Shown piece after piece: positions 24,010 to 30,865 of a stretch of DNA of 37,794 nt. A model generated the notes under the pieces. That model had not been told where the DNA came from. It saw only the letters and a program-made list of their open reading frames with translations, and did no database searches. Source of the DNA: a virus; the IMG/VR virus record IMGVR_UViG_3300044641_000295, positions 1 through 37,794 of that record; one strand, given 5' to 3'. Position numbers and translations under genes: made by a program. The stretch's first letter is position 1; every line of letters starts with the position of its first letter.

Positions 24010-24198
24010 TTAAACTCCTTCGGATTCACCTTTGCGGGTGTATTTGCGCTTTACAACAAGCGTGTTGGCCGCTTCTTCAGGTTCCGAAAGCGTGTCTGGA
24101 TTATAGCGAGTCCAGCCATTTTGTTCATCTGCTTCGGCCTCAAGTTCCATTGTGGCAACTTTAGCGCCGTGGACGGGGTGTGATAGGTAGATGTTCAT
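24010..24198 (-). CDS. Small hypothetical protein, 62 aa
   Basis: Acidic middle (MELEAEADEQNGWTRYNPDT) and a basic end (VVKRKYTRKGESEG). It lies two bases from the gp4-like gene and starts just after a UUCG-loop hairpin. No Shine-Dalgarno is visible, so expression may depend on coupling or be low. It resembles small phage proteins with a C-terminal Lys/Arg tail. Function is unknown. Confidence 0.55.
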   Translation of the reverse strand: MNIYLSHPVHGAKVATMELEAEADEQNGWTRYNPDTLSEPEEAANTLVVKRKYTRKGESEGV

Positions 24199-24204
24199 GT
24201 TGGC

Positions 24205-24226
24205 AACGGGGTCCGAAGACCCCGTT
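24205..24226 (-). other. UUCG-tetraloop hairpin between decoration-like gene and small ORF
   Basis: AACGGGGTC (24205-24213) and GACCCCGTT (24218-24226) form a 9-bp perfect stem. On the leftward mRNA the loop reads UUCG closed by C-G, an extra-stable tetraloop. No T-tract follows leftward, so it looks like an mRNA 3'-end stabiliser or processing site rather than a terminator. Confidence 0.65.
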
Positions 24227-24231
24227 TGGTT

Positions 24232-24645
24232 TTACAGGACGTGGATTACAGCGAAGTTGATCACAACGGCTTCAGACAACGCGCCGCCCGAAAGGTTGCG
24301 CAATGTGATTGTGCAGCTTCCAGTGGATTTGCCAGAAACCCAGCAGTTGTAAGCACCGGCAGTAGCGCCAGAAGACACGCTCAAAATTACAACGTCTTTT
24401 GCGCTAATGACGCTGTTGGTCAAAGTGAACGTAACGTTCGTGGCGTTAGCCAATTCGGCATTGTTCATTGTGATCTGACCAGCAGACTTGTTCAGGGTCA
24501 CGCCAGTTGATTTGCTTGTCAATTGAGTCACCGTGCCGCTTGCTTCTGCGGTGTAACCCAACTCACCACCAGACATCACAAAATTAGACCCAATAATGTC
24601 TTGGTCTTCAAAAGCAACGCCAATTGATTTGGTATTAGATGTCAT
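24232..24645 (-). CDS. Small virion (decoration or head fibre-like) protein, 137 aa
   Basis: The ATG at 24645 (AAAGGA upstream) is preferred to an earlier in-frame start. It is Thr/Ser/Gly-rich and beta-type. The segment STGVTLNKSAGQITMNNAEL followed by FTLTNSVISAKDVVIL is a small beta-sandwich I recall from head-decoration and fibre-tip proteins of aquatic phages. It lies after the coat gene and before the gp4-like gene. It probably binds the capsid or virion surface. Confidence 0.65.
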   Translation of the reverse strand: MTSNTKSIGVAFEDQDIIGSNFVMSGGELGYTAEASGTVTQLTSKSTGVTLNKSAGQITMNNAELANATNVTFTLTNSVISAKDVVILSVSSGATAGAYNCWVSGKSTGSCTITLRNLSGGALSEAVVINFAVIHVL

Positions 24646-24659
24646 GATTGTTCCTTTAA

Positions 24660-24683
24660 AAATGAGGACCGAAGTCCCCATTT
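24660..24683 (-). terminator. UUCG hairpin with U-tract: possible leaky terminator
   Basis: A 10-bp stem (24660-24669 with 24674-24683, one G-U pair) closes a UUCG loop on the leftward mRNA. Its 3' arm runs into a U-tract (CAUUUUUAAAGG). This is terminator-shaped, but the next gene is still in the late block, so it is probably partial. It would lower expression downstream. Confidence 0.5.
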
Positions 24684-24687
24684 AGGT

Positions 24688-25095
24688 TTAGCCAAGACGA
24701 TACACAACGTAAGTGCCGTCACCGGTCTTACGGAAGCGGAACAACTGGCTGGTTGTCACAGCAATGGCGACCAAAGCGTTGCCGCCATCGGTCACACCAG
24801 TGTTAACAGCCAATGTCACAGCACCAGAAGATGTGCCGATGTTGACAATCGACAAGTCGAATGTGCTGCCAACAGTAGCGTTAGGAACAGCAGCGTCGAT
24901 TGCAGTGCCCAGAGGCAGCGTGTAAGTCGCAGCAGAAGTGGAGGGGTTAGCCACCAACATCTGGTTAACGATCTGAGCTGCTGTCAGGGTTGCTGTAGCC
25001 GTAGCTGTCTGAGGGGCGGCCATTGCGCCCATGATAGTTTCTGCGCGGTTGCCTGCACCAACTTGGTAACCGCCTGCGCCGTTAGGGAGAGCCAT
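24688..25095 (-). CDS. Putative capsid decoration protein, 135 aa
   Basis: Starts MALPNGAGGYQVGAGNRAET and is Ala/Thr/Val-rich throughout, with a beta-rich ending (LVAIAVTTSQLFRFRKTGDG, then YVVYRLG). The composition and the place directly after the coat gene suggest a small abundant head protein. AAGGAAA lies upstream of the ATG. It lies between two UUCG-type hairpins. Confidence 0.65.
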   Translation of the reverse strand: MALPNGAGGYQVGAGNRAETIMGAMAAPQTATATATLTAAQIVNQMLVANPSTSAATYTLPLGTAIDAAVPNATVGSTFDLSIVNIGTSSGAVTLAVNTGVTDGGNALVAIAVTTSQLFRFRKTGDGTYVVYRLG

Positions 25096-25130
25096 GATAA
25101 TTTCCTTAAAAAAGATTAAAACGAATGAAA

Positions 25131-25146
25131 GGGGGCCGAAGCCCCC
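25131..25146 (-). terminator. UUCG hairpin after the coat gene: possible attenuator
   Basis: GGGGGC (25131-25136 on plus) pairs with GCCCCC (25141-25146), loop UUCG on the leftward mRNA, and a flanking UGAAA/UUUCA extension. A U-rich stretch (UUUCAUUCGUUUU) follows. It sits just behind the coat stop, where a leaky terminator would make coat mRNA the most abundant of the late block. Confidence 0.55.
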
Positions 25147-25154
25147 GTTTCAAT

Positions 25155-26366
25155 TTAGCCCCACATGCGGACGGCCATTTGTGGACGGATCGTGCTGAAA
25201 CCATACAGCACGTCGATACGGCAAGGCAAACGGTCGTTGTTGATGTCGTACTGACGCACAACACGCAAGCTGATACCGTTGTGAACTGCGCGGGCAGCCA
25301 TGTCAACACCTTGTGGCAACAGCAAGTCAGCAGTTGCGAAGGTGATGGCATCCTTGTGGTACACCAAGTTCTGAGCGTACTGGGTAGAAGCAGCGCCCAC
25401 GAAAGTCACAGTTGCGCCAGTTGCAGGCAGCACGTCCACAGTAGCCAAAGCATTGGCAGCAGAGTACATAGGAGCAACAGTCACAGTCCAAGTGCCAGCC
25501 ACGGCAGTGGCGTCAGCCAAAGCAACGAATTGGAACAAGGAACCAGTGGACTCACGGGTTTGTGGGTTGACAGCGTTACAGGCGCTGATTGTGAACACGT
25601 CACCAGCTTTGATGGTGGTAGTCACAGAGCCTTGCTCCAACAAAATGGTGGTAGCACCTTCGGCAGTAACGCCTGGGGTCTTGACCAATGTTGAAGCAGT
25701 CGCGCTACGTGAGCCAGTGGTGTGCTGCTTGATCGACTGAGACATGTTGATCTCGTCAAAACCCAACACGCCAGTGCCCATCATGCCGTTCTTGAACTGC
25801 TTGCTGATGGTGTCGGTGGGGTTGAACAAACCCTTCATGCCTTCAACCAGACCAGCGTTAGCGGCTGGGTTGACGGTAGCGTAACGTGGGGACATCACGG
25901 CAGCGTTCTCGTTCAGCTTCTGCTGGGCTTGCAACAGCACCAAAGAAGTGGAAGGAGTAGTGCCAGGAGTGCCAACGGTGTTACCGATGGTTCTGTATGC
26001 GTTGGCAACATCAGCGTCGATGCTGGAGGCCAACTGGCTGATACGAGGCTTCAACACACGCTCTGCGAAGTCGTCCAATTGCATGGTCAATTCAGCAGAT
26101 GTGAAGTTGACACCAATGTGCTTTTGATTGTTCACAGTCAAAGTGGTGAACTGTTCGTTGTCGTCCTGAACTTGCAGGGCGGCGCCGTCAGTTACCAGAG
26201 CGCGGTCGGGCAAACGGATACGCAGTGTGGAGCCGATCTTTGCACCTTCAACAGCAAAGCTGTCGTCGTACTGACGGTTTACGTTACGGGTGATCACCAG
26301 GTTGTTCTCAAGGATTTCGAGAGCCTTACGGGTGATCATGTCAATGGTCAGAATACTGTTAGACAT
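25155..26366 (-). CDS. Major capsid protein, P22 coat-like, 403 aa
   Basis: Starts NSILTIDMITRKALEILENN and continues FAVEGAKIGSTLRIRLPDRA, the recognisable N-arm and E-loop region of the P22 coat (gp5) family. A long insertion-like Thr/Val-rich stretch (residues about 225-330) and a YAQNLVYHKDAITFATADL segment follow. It uses an HK97-type fold and needs the scaffold upstream to form the procapsid. A strong AAAGGA precedes the ATG. Virtually no palindromic hexamers occur in its DNA. Confidence 0.92.
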   Translation of the reverse strand: MSNSILTIDMITRKALEILENNLVITRNVNRQYDDSFAVEGAKIGSTLRIRLPDRALVTDGAALQVQDDNEQFTTLTVNNQKHIGVNFTSAELTMQLDDFAERVLKPRISQLASSIDADVANAYRTIGNTVGTPGTTPSTSLVLLQAQQKLNENAAVMSPRYATVNPAANAGLVEGMKGLFNPTDTISKQFKNGMMGTGVLGFDEINMSQSIKQHTTGSRSATASTLVKTPGVTAEGATTILLEQGSVTTTIKAGDVFTISACNAVNPQTRESTGSLFQFVALADATAVAGTWTVTVAPMYSAANALATVDVLPATGATVTFVGAASTQYAQNLVYHKDAITFATADLLLPQGVDMAARAVHNGISLRVVRQYDINNDRLPCRIDVLYGFSTIRPQMAVRMWG

Positions 26367-26384
26367 GATAGTCCTTTCAAAAAA

Positions 26385-27167
26385 TTAGCGGTTGCGTTGC
26401 GCTTCCAACTTCTTAATCTGGCGTGCGCGTTCAGCTTCGATCCACTGCGAGGTACTCATGGACTTGATTGACCGTGGGTCAGTCGTGTCATGGCTCGGCG
26501 AACCAGTTGAACGTGCAGTCACCGGGCTAATAGGTGCTGGCGCGTTTGAAGTTTTTTTGACCGGAGGGTTGTCGCTTAATTTAGCTTCAATCTTTCCAAT
26601 CTCTTTTGCCTGTGCAAGGGGCGTCATGCGGGAGATACGCTCGGCGTCTTTAGGATTGGTTCCAAGGTAGTAAGCTAACTCGGGCCCAATGTCTGAAGAC
26701 TGGATCGTTTCAGCCATCACGTTTGTAATTGGCAGCTTGGGGTTGTAGGCAACTTGGTCAAAGTCGTCGTACTTGTCTCGTGCTGATTCCTCACGCTCCT
26801 GATAGCTTTCGAGAATCTGCGACTGCTGCTTGGCAGCTTCACGCTTGGCAATCAGTTCTTCGGCTTTCTGGTAGGCCATTGCATCTGCATAGGCTTCAGG
26901 AGACTCAAACTGATCAGCAGATGCTGTCGGGGCAGCTCTCAGAACTTGCGTTTCCGCTTGTTTCTGTGCCTGATCTCTTTCCCATTTGCGCTGTTCTCTT
27001 GCGAGGCGCTTACCGATCATTGCGTCAATTTCAGCTTGCGTATAAGTTTTTTCCGCTTGCTGTTCTGTCTGCTCTGTCGATACTTCCGGCGAATTAACTT
27101 CGGGTTCAGGGGCAGCCGTTGCTTCCTGTTCCGGCGCGGGTGCTTCCGCTAAGATTTCATTGTCCAT
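26385..27167 (-). CDS. Scaffolding protein, 260 aa
   Basis: Very acidic, Glu/Gln/Ala-rich N-terminus (from MDNEILAEAPAPEQEATAAP), helical middle (YTQAEIDAMIGKRLAREQRK and later coiled coil), and basic C-terminus (WIEAERARQIKKLEAQRNR). This acidic-to-basic profile is typical of P22-like scaffolds, whose basic tail binds coat. The position immediately upstream of the coat gene fits. It should be lost from the head at maturation. Confidence 0.85.
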   Translation of the reverse strand: MDNEILAEAPAPEQEATAAPEPEVNSPEVSTEQTEQQAEKTYTQAEIDAMIGKRLAREQRKWERDQAQKQAETQVLRAAPTASADQFESPEAYADAMAYQKAEELIAKREAAKQQSQILESYQEREESARDKYDDFDQVAYNPKLPITNVMAETIQSSDIGPELAYYLGTNPKDAERISRMTPLAQAKEIGKIEAKLSDNPPVKKTSNAPAPISPVTARSTGSPSHDTTDPRSIKSMSTSQWIEAERARQIKKLEAQRNR

Positions 27168-27221
27168 TTTGAATCCTGGGATTCCCTGGTCATCTGGGCC
27201 AGTACAGTTTTGCGAAATATA

Positions 27222-27512
27222 TCACGGTTTTTCAGGCCATGCATTGAACTCTCGGGCGTCTGCCACCGTTGATGGCAGATCGCGCAATGTTTGGCGGTAT
27301 GCGGCCCATGCGGATGCATCACCGGCAAAGTCGGGCAGTTGGGTGTAATCACACGCAGACAGCAACAAATTGCGCTTGCCGCGCAGGGCGTCCATAGCGC
27401 GTTGCTTGTTTGCAGCAATCTCTTCGGCCGTCAGCTCCACCACTTCCAACTGAGTTGGGTCCACGGTGAAGTTTGTATATACGACCTTCTGGGTCAGTGC
27501 GTTGTGTTCCAT
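27222..27512 (-). CDS. Tail-fibre assembly chaperone-like protein, 96 aa
   Basis: ATG at 27512 with GGAG nine to six bases upstream. The C-terminal half reads AANKQRAMDALRGKRNLLLS then AWAAYRQTLRDLP, the motif of phage tail-assembly chaperone/fibre-assembly families (XkdW or Caudo_TAP style). It follows fibre genes, as expected for a fibre-folding helper. It lies between the adhesin cassette and the scaffold gene. The 54-base gap to the scaffold has no gene. Confidence 0.7.
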   Translation of the reverse strand: MEHNALTQKVVYTNFTVDPTQLEVVELTAEEIAANKQRAMDALRGKRNLLLSACDYTQLPDFAGDASAWAAYRQTLRDLPSTVADAREFNAWPEKP

Positions 27513-27514
27513 TT

Positions 27515-27889
27515 TTACTCCGGTTGTGTGGCGATTGCAGCCCACGATGTTGTTGCCTCGTCCCACTGATAAAGATCAGCCTCGGTCGGCATAGGCACAG
27601 GCGCATTCCAGCGGCAGGTGTTTTCGTTCAGCACCCAAGACGAGAACGGCTGCGGAGGAATAAACGCATCGCGGTCAGCGTCAAAGGTGTAACCGACCCC
27701 TGCGTAGTTTTTGCGGGCCGTGCCGTTGTAACTAGTCTGCTTCCATTTGGTTTCAGCGCCCACCAGAGCTTTGCAGAACAACACCCCAGCAGCTTCGTTT
27801 TCCACGCCATCAAGTGTGCAGTCGTTGTTGTGGACCACAATCACTTGCGTGACTACGTTATTTTCATCAAGTTGTGCAAAGTGCGCCAT
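27515..27889 (-). CDS. Fibre-associated hypothetical protein, 124 aa
   Basis: Begins MAHFAQLDENNVVTQVIVVH, and later has WKQTSYNGTARKNYAGVGYT and PPQPFSSWVLNENTCRW. I recall this family from aquatic phage fibre regions, where it is uncharacterised. It may be a fibre-tip or adaptor domain. AGGTGA precedes the ATG; it lies two bases from the chaperone-like gene. Confidence 0.65.
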   Translation of the reverse strand: MAHFAQLDENNVVTQVIVVHNNDCTLDGVENEAAGVLFCKALVGAETKWKQTSYNGTARKNYAGVGYTFDADRDAFIPPQPFSSWVLNENTCRWNAPVPMPTEADLYQWDEATTSWAAIATQPE

Positions 27890-27897
27890 GTGTCACC

Positions 27898-28767
27898 TCA
27901 GAATGTAATTGAGCCGGAAGCAGTGAACTTGTAGATGGTCCTGCCGCCGCTTGTCGTGACTGTTGGGGAGCCTGTAGTGGAAGCTGCTGCTTGCGGCGCG
28001 GAAATGATGACAACACCAGAGCCGCCATTACCGCCAACATTTTGTGCAGAGCTACCAGACCCGCATTCACCGCCACCACCGCCACCTGTGTTTACAGTCC
28101 CGCTTGTTGCGGCGCTTACGTTTTTTGTTCCACCATTACCGCCGCCGCCCAATCCTCCCGCCCCACCTGTTTGACCAGTACTTGAGTCGGACGAGGACGA
28201 TCCGCCACCGCCGCCAGCATAGTAAACAGCAGTTCCAGTAATGCTTGATTGCAATCCAATGCCGCCGTCCCCACCGTCTTCTGGACTCGGTGGGGCATTT
28301 TGACCTACGCCGCCAGCACCACCACCACCGCCACCACCATCATTTACGCCTTGGTGTTGCCCGCCATCATTGCCCTGCCCTGAAATGCCCGTGCCGACAG
28401 TGGTAGTAGTGTTGTATGTTGAACCAGCGCCTGATCCACCATTTAAAGTTGAAGTGGCGGTGTTCCAAAGTGCCGCGCCGCCTCCACTGGACGTTATGGT
28501 AGAGAAAACAGAATCTGAACCCTTTGTGCCATTCCCGTTTGCCGGAGTTCCGCCAGTGCCACCCGCACCGACTGTGACCGTATAAGTGGTAGATGGCGTG
28601 AACTCGAACGTAGTAGCTGTAAGCAAACCACCCGCACCCCCACCAGAGGTTCCTGTTGAAGCCGCTTCCCCGCAAGCACCGCCGCCACCGCCTGCAATTA
28701 CAAGGTATTCAAGAAACAGTTTAAATGACCGTTGGTTCATAAAAACAGATTGTGATACCCCGCTCAT
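27898..28767 (-). CDS. Glycine-rich receptor-binding adhesin-like protein, 289 aa
   Basis: After a short start (FLEYLVIAGGGGGACGEAAS) the protein is dominated by Gly-runs (for example DGGGGGGGAGGVG) separated by short Ser/Thr/Asn linkers. It ends GGRTIYKFTASGSITF. Poly-Gly blocks of this type form polyglycine-II lattices in phage adhesins (for example S16 gp38) and Gly-rich fibre tips. It overlaps the preceding fibre gene by four bases (ATGA). It is likely a receptor-binding tip. Confidence 0.75.
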   Translation of the reverse strand: MSGVSQSVFMNQRSFKLFLEYLVIAGGGGGACGEAASTGTSGGGAGGLLTATTFEFTPSTTYTVTVGAGGTGGTPANGNGTKGSDSVFSTITSSGGGAALWNTATSTLNGGSGAGSTYNTTTTVGTGISGQGNDGGQHQGVNDGGGGGGGAGGVGQNAPPSPEDGGDGGIGLQSSITGTAVYYAGGGGGSSSSDSSTGQTGGAGGLGGGGNGGTKNVSAATSGTVNTGGGGGGECGSGSSAQNVGGNGGSGVVIISAPQAAASTTGSPTVTTSGGRTIYKFTASGSITF

Positions 28768-30215
28768 GTCAGACCACTCCCGCTAATAAGCCATTCAGTC
28801 GCTGTAATTTTTATCGCCGTTGCAGAACCATACCGAGCTAAGGTTCGTGAGCCTGTTGTGCCTGCGGGGGATAAAGTCAAGGTGTCTGTCGTGATGGCAA
28901 TTGTGACGTTTGCCACGGCCATGTTGATAAATGTGACAGCAGTTCCAATTGGGAATGCTACGCTTGAGTTTGCAGGAATAGTGAATGTCCGGGCGTTGTT
29001 GTCTGATGATGGGTGGAAGATGTGTTTACCAGAGTCGTCAAGGACTAAAGTGTAGGCCGCGCTCTGACTGTTTTGCGGGATGACTCTGAAGCCGACAGCG
29101 TTTGTACCATCAACAGTTAAGGTGTTGTTTGCGCCGCTAATTGTTTTATTCGTCAGCGTTTCCGCGCCTGTCAGCGTAGCAATACCCGCAGCCGCCAAAG
29201 ATGTTGCACCTGTGCCGCCGTTGGCGATAGGCAAAGCCGTGCCGCTGTACGCAATCGCCAAAGTGCCCGATGTGGTAACTGGACCACCACTGACAGACAG
29301 GAACGACGGCACTGTTGCGTCCACAGATGTGACTGTACCGGTGCCACCGGCCGTGGCGTTAACGGTCTGGTTTGGCCATGAGCCTGTGATGGTGACGTTG
29401 GTACCTGCAACCAGTGCAGGTGTGGCTGTACCCGTACCGCCGTTGGCAACAGGCAGCAAACCCGTCACGTTGGTGGTCAGATTGGCAAACGTGGTCGAGG
29501 TTGTACCCGTGCCGCCGTTGGCAATAGGCAAAGTTCCTGTAACACCCGTGGTCAACGGCAAGCCAGTAGCGTTTGTCAGTGTCGCAGAAGTTGGAGTTCC
29601 CAGCACAGGCGTCACAAGTGTGGGCGATGTGGACAACACTACATCACCGGTCCCTGTGGTGCTATAGGAGGTGCCCCAAGCGATACCGGTTGACAAGGGA
29701 ATGCCCGCGCCAGGGTACACCATGCCGCCGCCACCGCCGCCTGACGAGTTGATCGTCTGATTGGGCCAAGTGCCTGTGATCGTGACGTTGGTGCCCGCCA
29801 CCAAGGACGGTGTGGCCGTGCCTGTACCGCCGTTGGCAACGGGCAACAAGCCTGTCACGCCAGTGGTCAGGGGCAAGCCGGTCAGGTTAGTGGCCGTGCC
29901 GCTTGATGGTGTGCCCAACGCGCCGCCGCTGGTCAAATAAGACCCGGCAGGCTGCTTGCTGTTGAACGTGTTCCAGTCGGTGGAGGTCAAATAGCCATCG
30001 GCGCTTGTGGTGGCCGCAGCCATGCTGATCGCAGGCGTTGCGCCACCGCTGGACACCACTGGCGCAACACCAGTAACCCCAGTCACGCTCACAGCGCCAC
30101 GCAGGTCGGCAACGCTTACTTTTTTCGTTGTGCCGCTTTGGACCAACGGGACTTCTTCAGTCCCTGCCAGCGGTGTGGTGGCTGCTGGCAGTTGGGAAAT
30201 TTTAACGTCTGCCAT
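28764..30215 (-). CDS. Repetitive tail fibre protein, 483 aa
   Basis: The N-terminus (ADVKISQLPAATTPLAGTEE) is an attachment domain seen in fibre proteins. The shaft consists of repeats such as GLLPVANGGTGTATP followed by LVAGTNVTITG, occurring several times. The C-terminus (TFINMAVANVTIAITTDTLT) is beta-type. Such shafts trimerise. It is the main fibre of the cassette inserted between portal and scaffold. DNA repeats inside are listed separately. Confidence 0.85.
   Translation of the reverse strand: MADVKISQLPAATTPLAGTEEVPLVQSGTTKKVSVADLRGAVSVTGVTGVAPVVSSGGATPAISMAAATTSADGYLTSTDWNTFNSKQPAGSYLTSGGALGTPSSGTATNLTGLPLTTGVTGLLPVANGGTGTATPSLVAGTNVTITGTWPNQTINSSGGGGGGMVYPGAGIPLSTGIAWGTSYSTTGTGDVVLSTSPTLVTPVLGTPTSATLTNATGLPLTTGVTGTLPIANGGTGTTSTTFANLTTNVTGLLPVANGGTGTATPALVAGTNVTITGSWPNQTVNATAGGTGTVTSVDATVPSFLSVSGGPVTTSGTLAIAYSGTALPIANGGTGATSLAAAGIATLTGAETLTNKTISGANNTLTVDGTNAVGFRVIPQNSQSAAYTLVLDDSGKHIFHPSSDNNARTFTIPANSSVAFPIGTAVTFINMAVANVTIAITTDTLTLSPAGTTGSRTLARYGSATAIKITATEWLISGSGLT
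29370..29469. repeat. Internal repeat of the tail fibre gene, copy 1
   Basis: About 100 bases here are repeated 390 bases further on (29760-29859) with roughly four fifths identity by eye. They encode the same fibre motif, with NVTITG and PVANGGTGTATP. It is a direct repeat that could support slippage or domain swapping. Confidence 0.7.
29760..29859. repeat. Internal repeat of the tail fibre gene, copy 2
   Basis: Partner of 29370-29469 at a 390-base offset, same orientation and reading frame. A third partial unit (ANGGTGTT type) lies near 29505-29535. Confidence 0.7.
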
Positions 30216-30224
30216 TGCAGCCCC

Positions 30225-30494
30225 TTAATCGTATGCGACTGTGAACGATGCCGAACTGCCAGCCAAAACAATGTACAAACCCTTGTTGAAGTACAAGCCA
30301 GCGGGGATGTTCAAATAACTTGTGCCTGCGGTTACAGAAAATGTGTCTGCAACTTTAGGATCGCTGGTGCTGGACGCTTGCGAATCATAAATTGTCAATG
30401 TGCCGCTGGAAGAGGCAGAAACAAAAATGCCGTACAGCTTGCCCGCGCCAACTTTGACTTGCGTGGTTGCGGATGCTTGTGTGTAATTAGCCAT
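30225..30494 (-). CDS. Small beta-type virion protein, 89 aa
   Basis: Ser/Thr/Ala-rich beta pattern (KVGAGKLYGIFVSASSSGTL) with LYFNKGLYIVLAGSSASFTV at the end. AAGGACC precedes the ATG. It lies between the main fibre and the portal-linked gene. It resembles small head-decoration or fibre-base domains, but no family is assigned with certainty. Confidence 0.6.
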   Translation of the reverse strand: MANYTQASATTQVKVGAGKLYGIFVSASSSGTLTIYDSQASSTSDPKVADTFSVTAGTSYLNIPAGLYFNKGLYIVLAGSSASFTVAYD

Positions 30495-30502
30495 GATGGT
30501 CC

Positions 30503-30865
30503 TTATGCGAGGAAGCGGAGCTTGTACAAAGTGGAAAGATACAGCTCAACGATATTATCGATGAGTTGCTGAAGCGATGAGTCAGATTTATCGCACACAT
30601 CGTATCGGCCTTTTTCGATCTCAGCAAGCTGGTCTTGTAGGAACTCGATGATGTTGGTGGTTTTCTTGGCCGCAGGCATGGCAATTGGGCCAATCAAACC
30701 ATGACGGCCTTGGTAGGCTTCAGCAAATGCATCGGTTACATCAATCACGTCTTTGTAGAAATGCCCGAGTGCCTTGTGCTTGCTGTAGCTGCGGGTGTTC
30801 AGATGCACTGAATGGGCCACATTGCGGCCCAAAAACAGCAAACCCATCAATTGCGCGGCGTTCAT
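30503..30865 (-). CDS. Conserved phage protein (DUF5856-like), 120 aa
   Basis: Mostly helical. The segment SVHLNTRSYSKHKALGHFYK followed by DVTDAFAEAYQG has the look of a small four-helix, ferritin/Dps-like family I recall as DUF5856 in phages. It overlaps the portal stop by ATGA, so it is co-translated with the portal gene. Function is unknown. The family name is from memory and unconfirmed. Confidence 0.65.
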   Translation of the reverse strand: MNAAQLMGLLFLGRNVAHSVHLNTRSYSKHKALGHFYKDVIDVTDAFAEAYQGRHGLIGPIAMPAAKKTTNIIEFLQDQLAEIEKGRYDVCDKSDSSLQQLIDNIVELYLSTLYKLRFLA

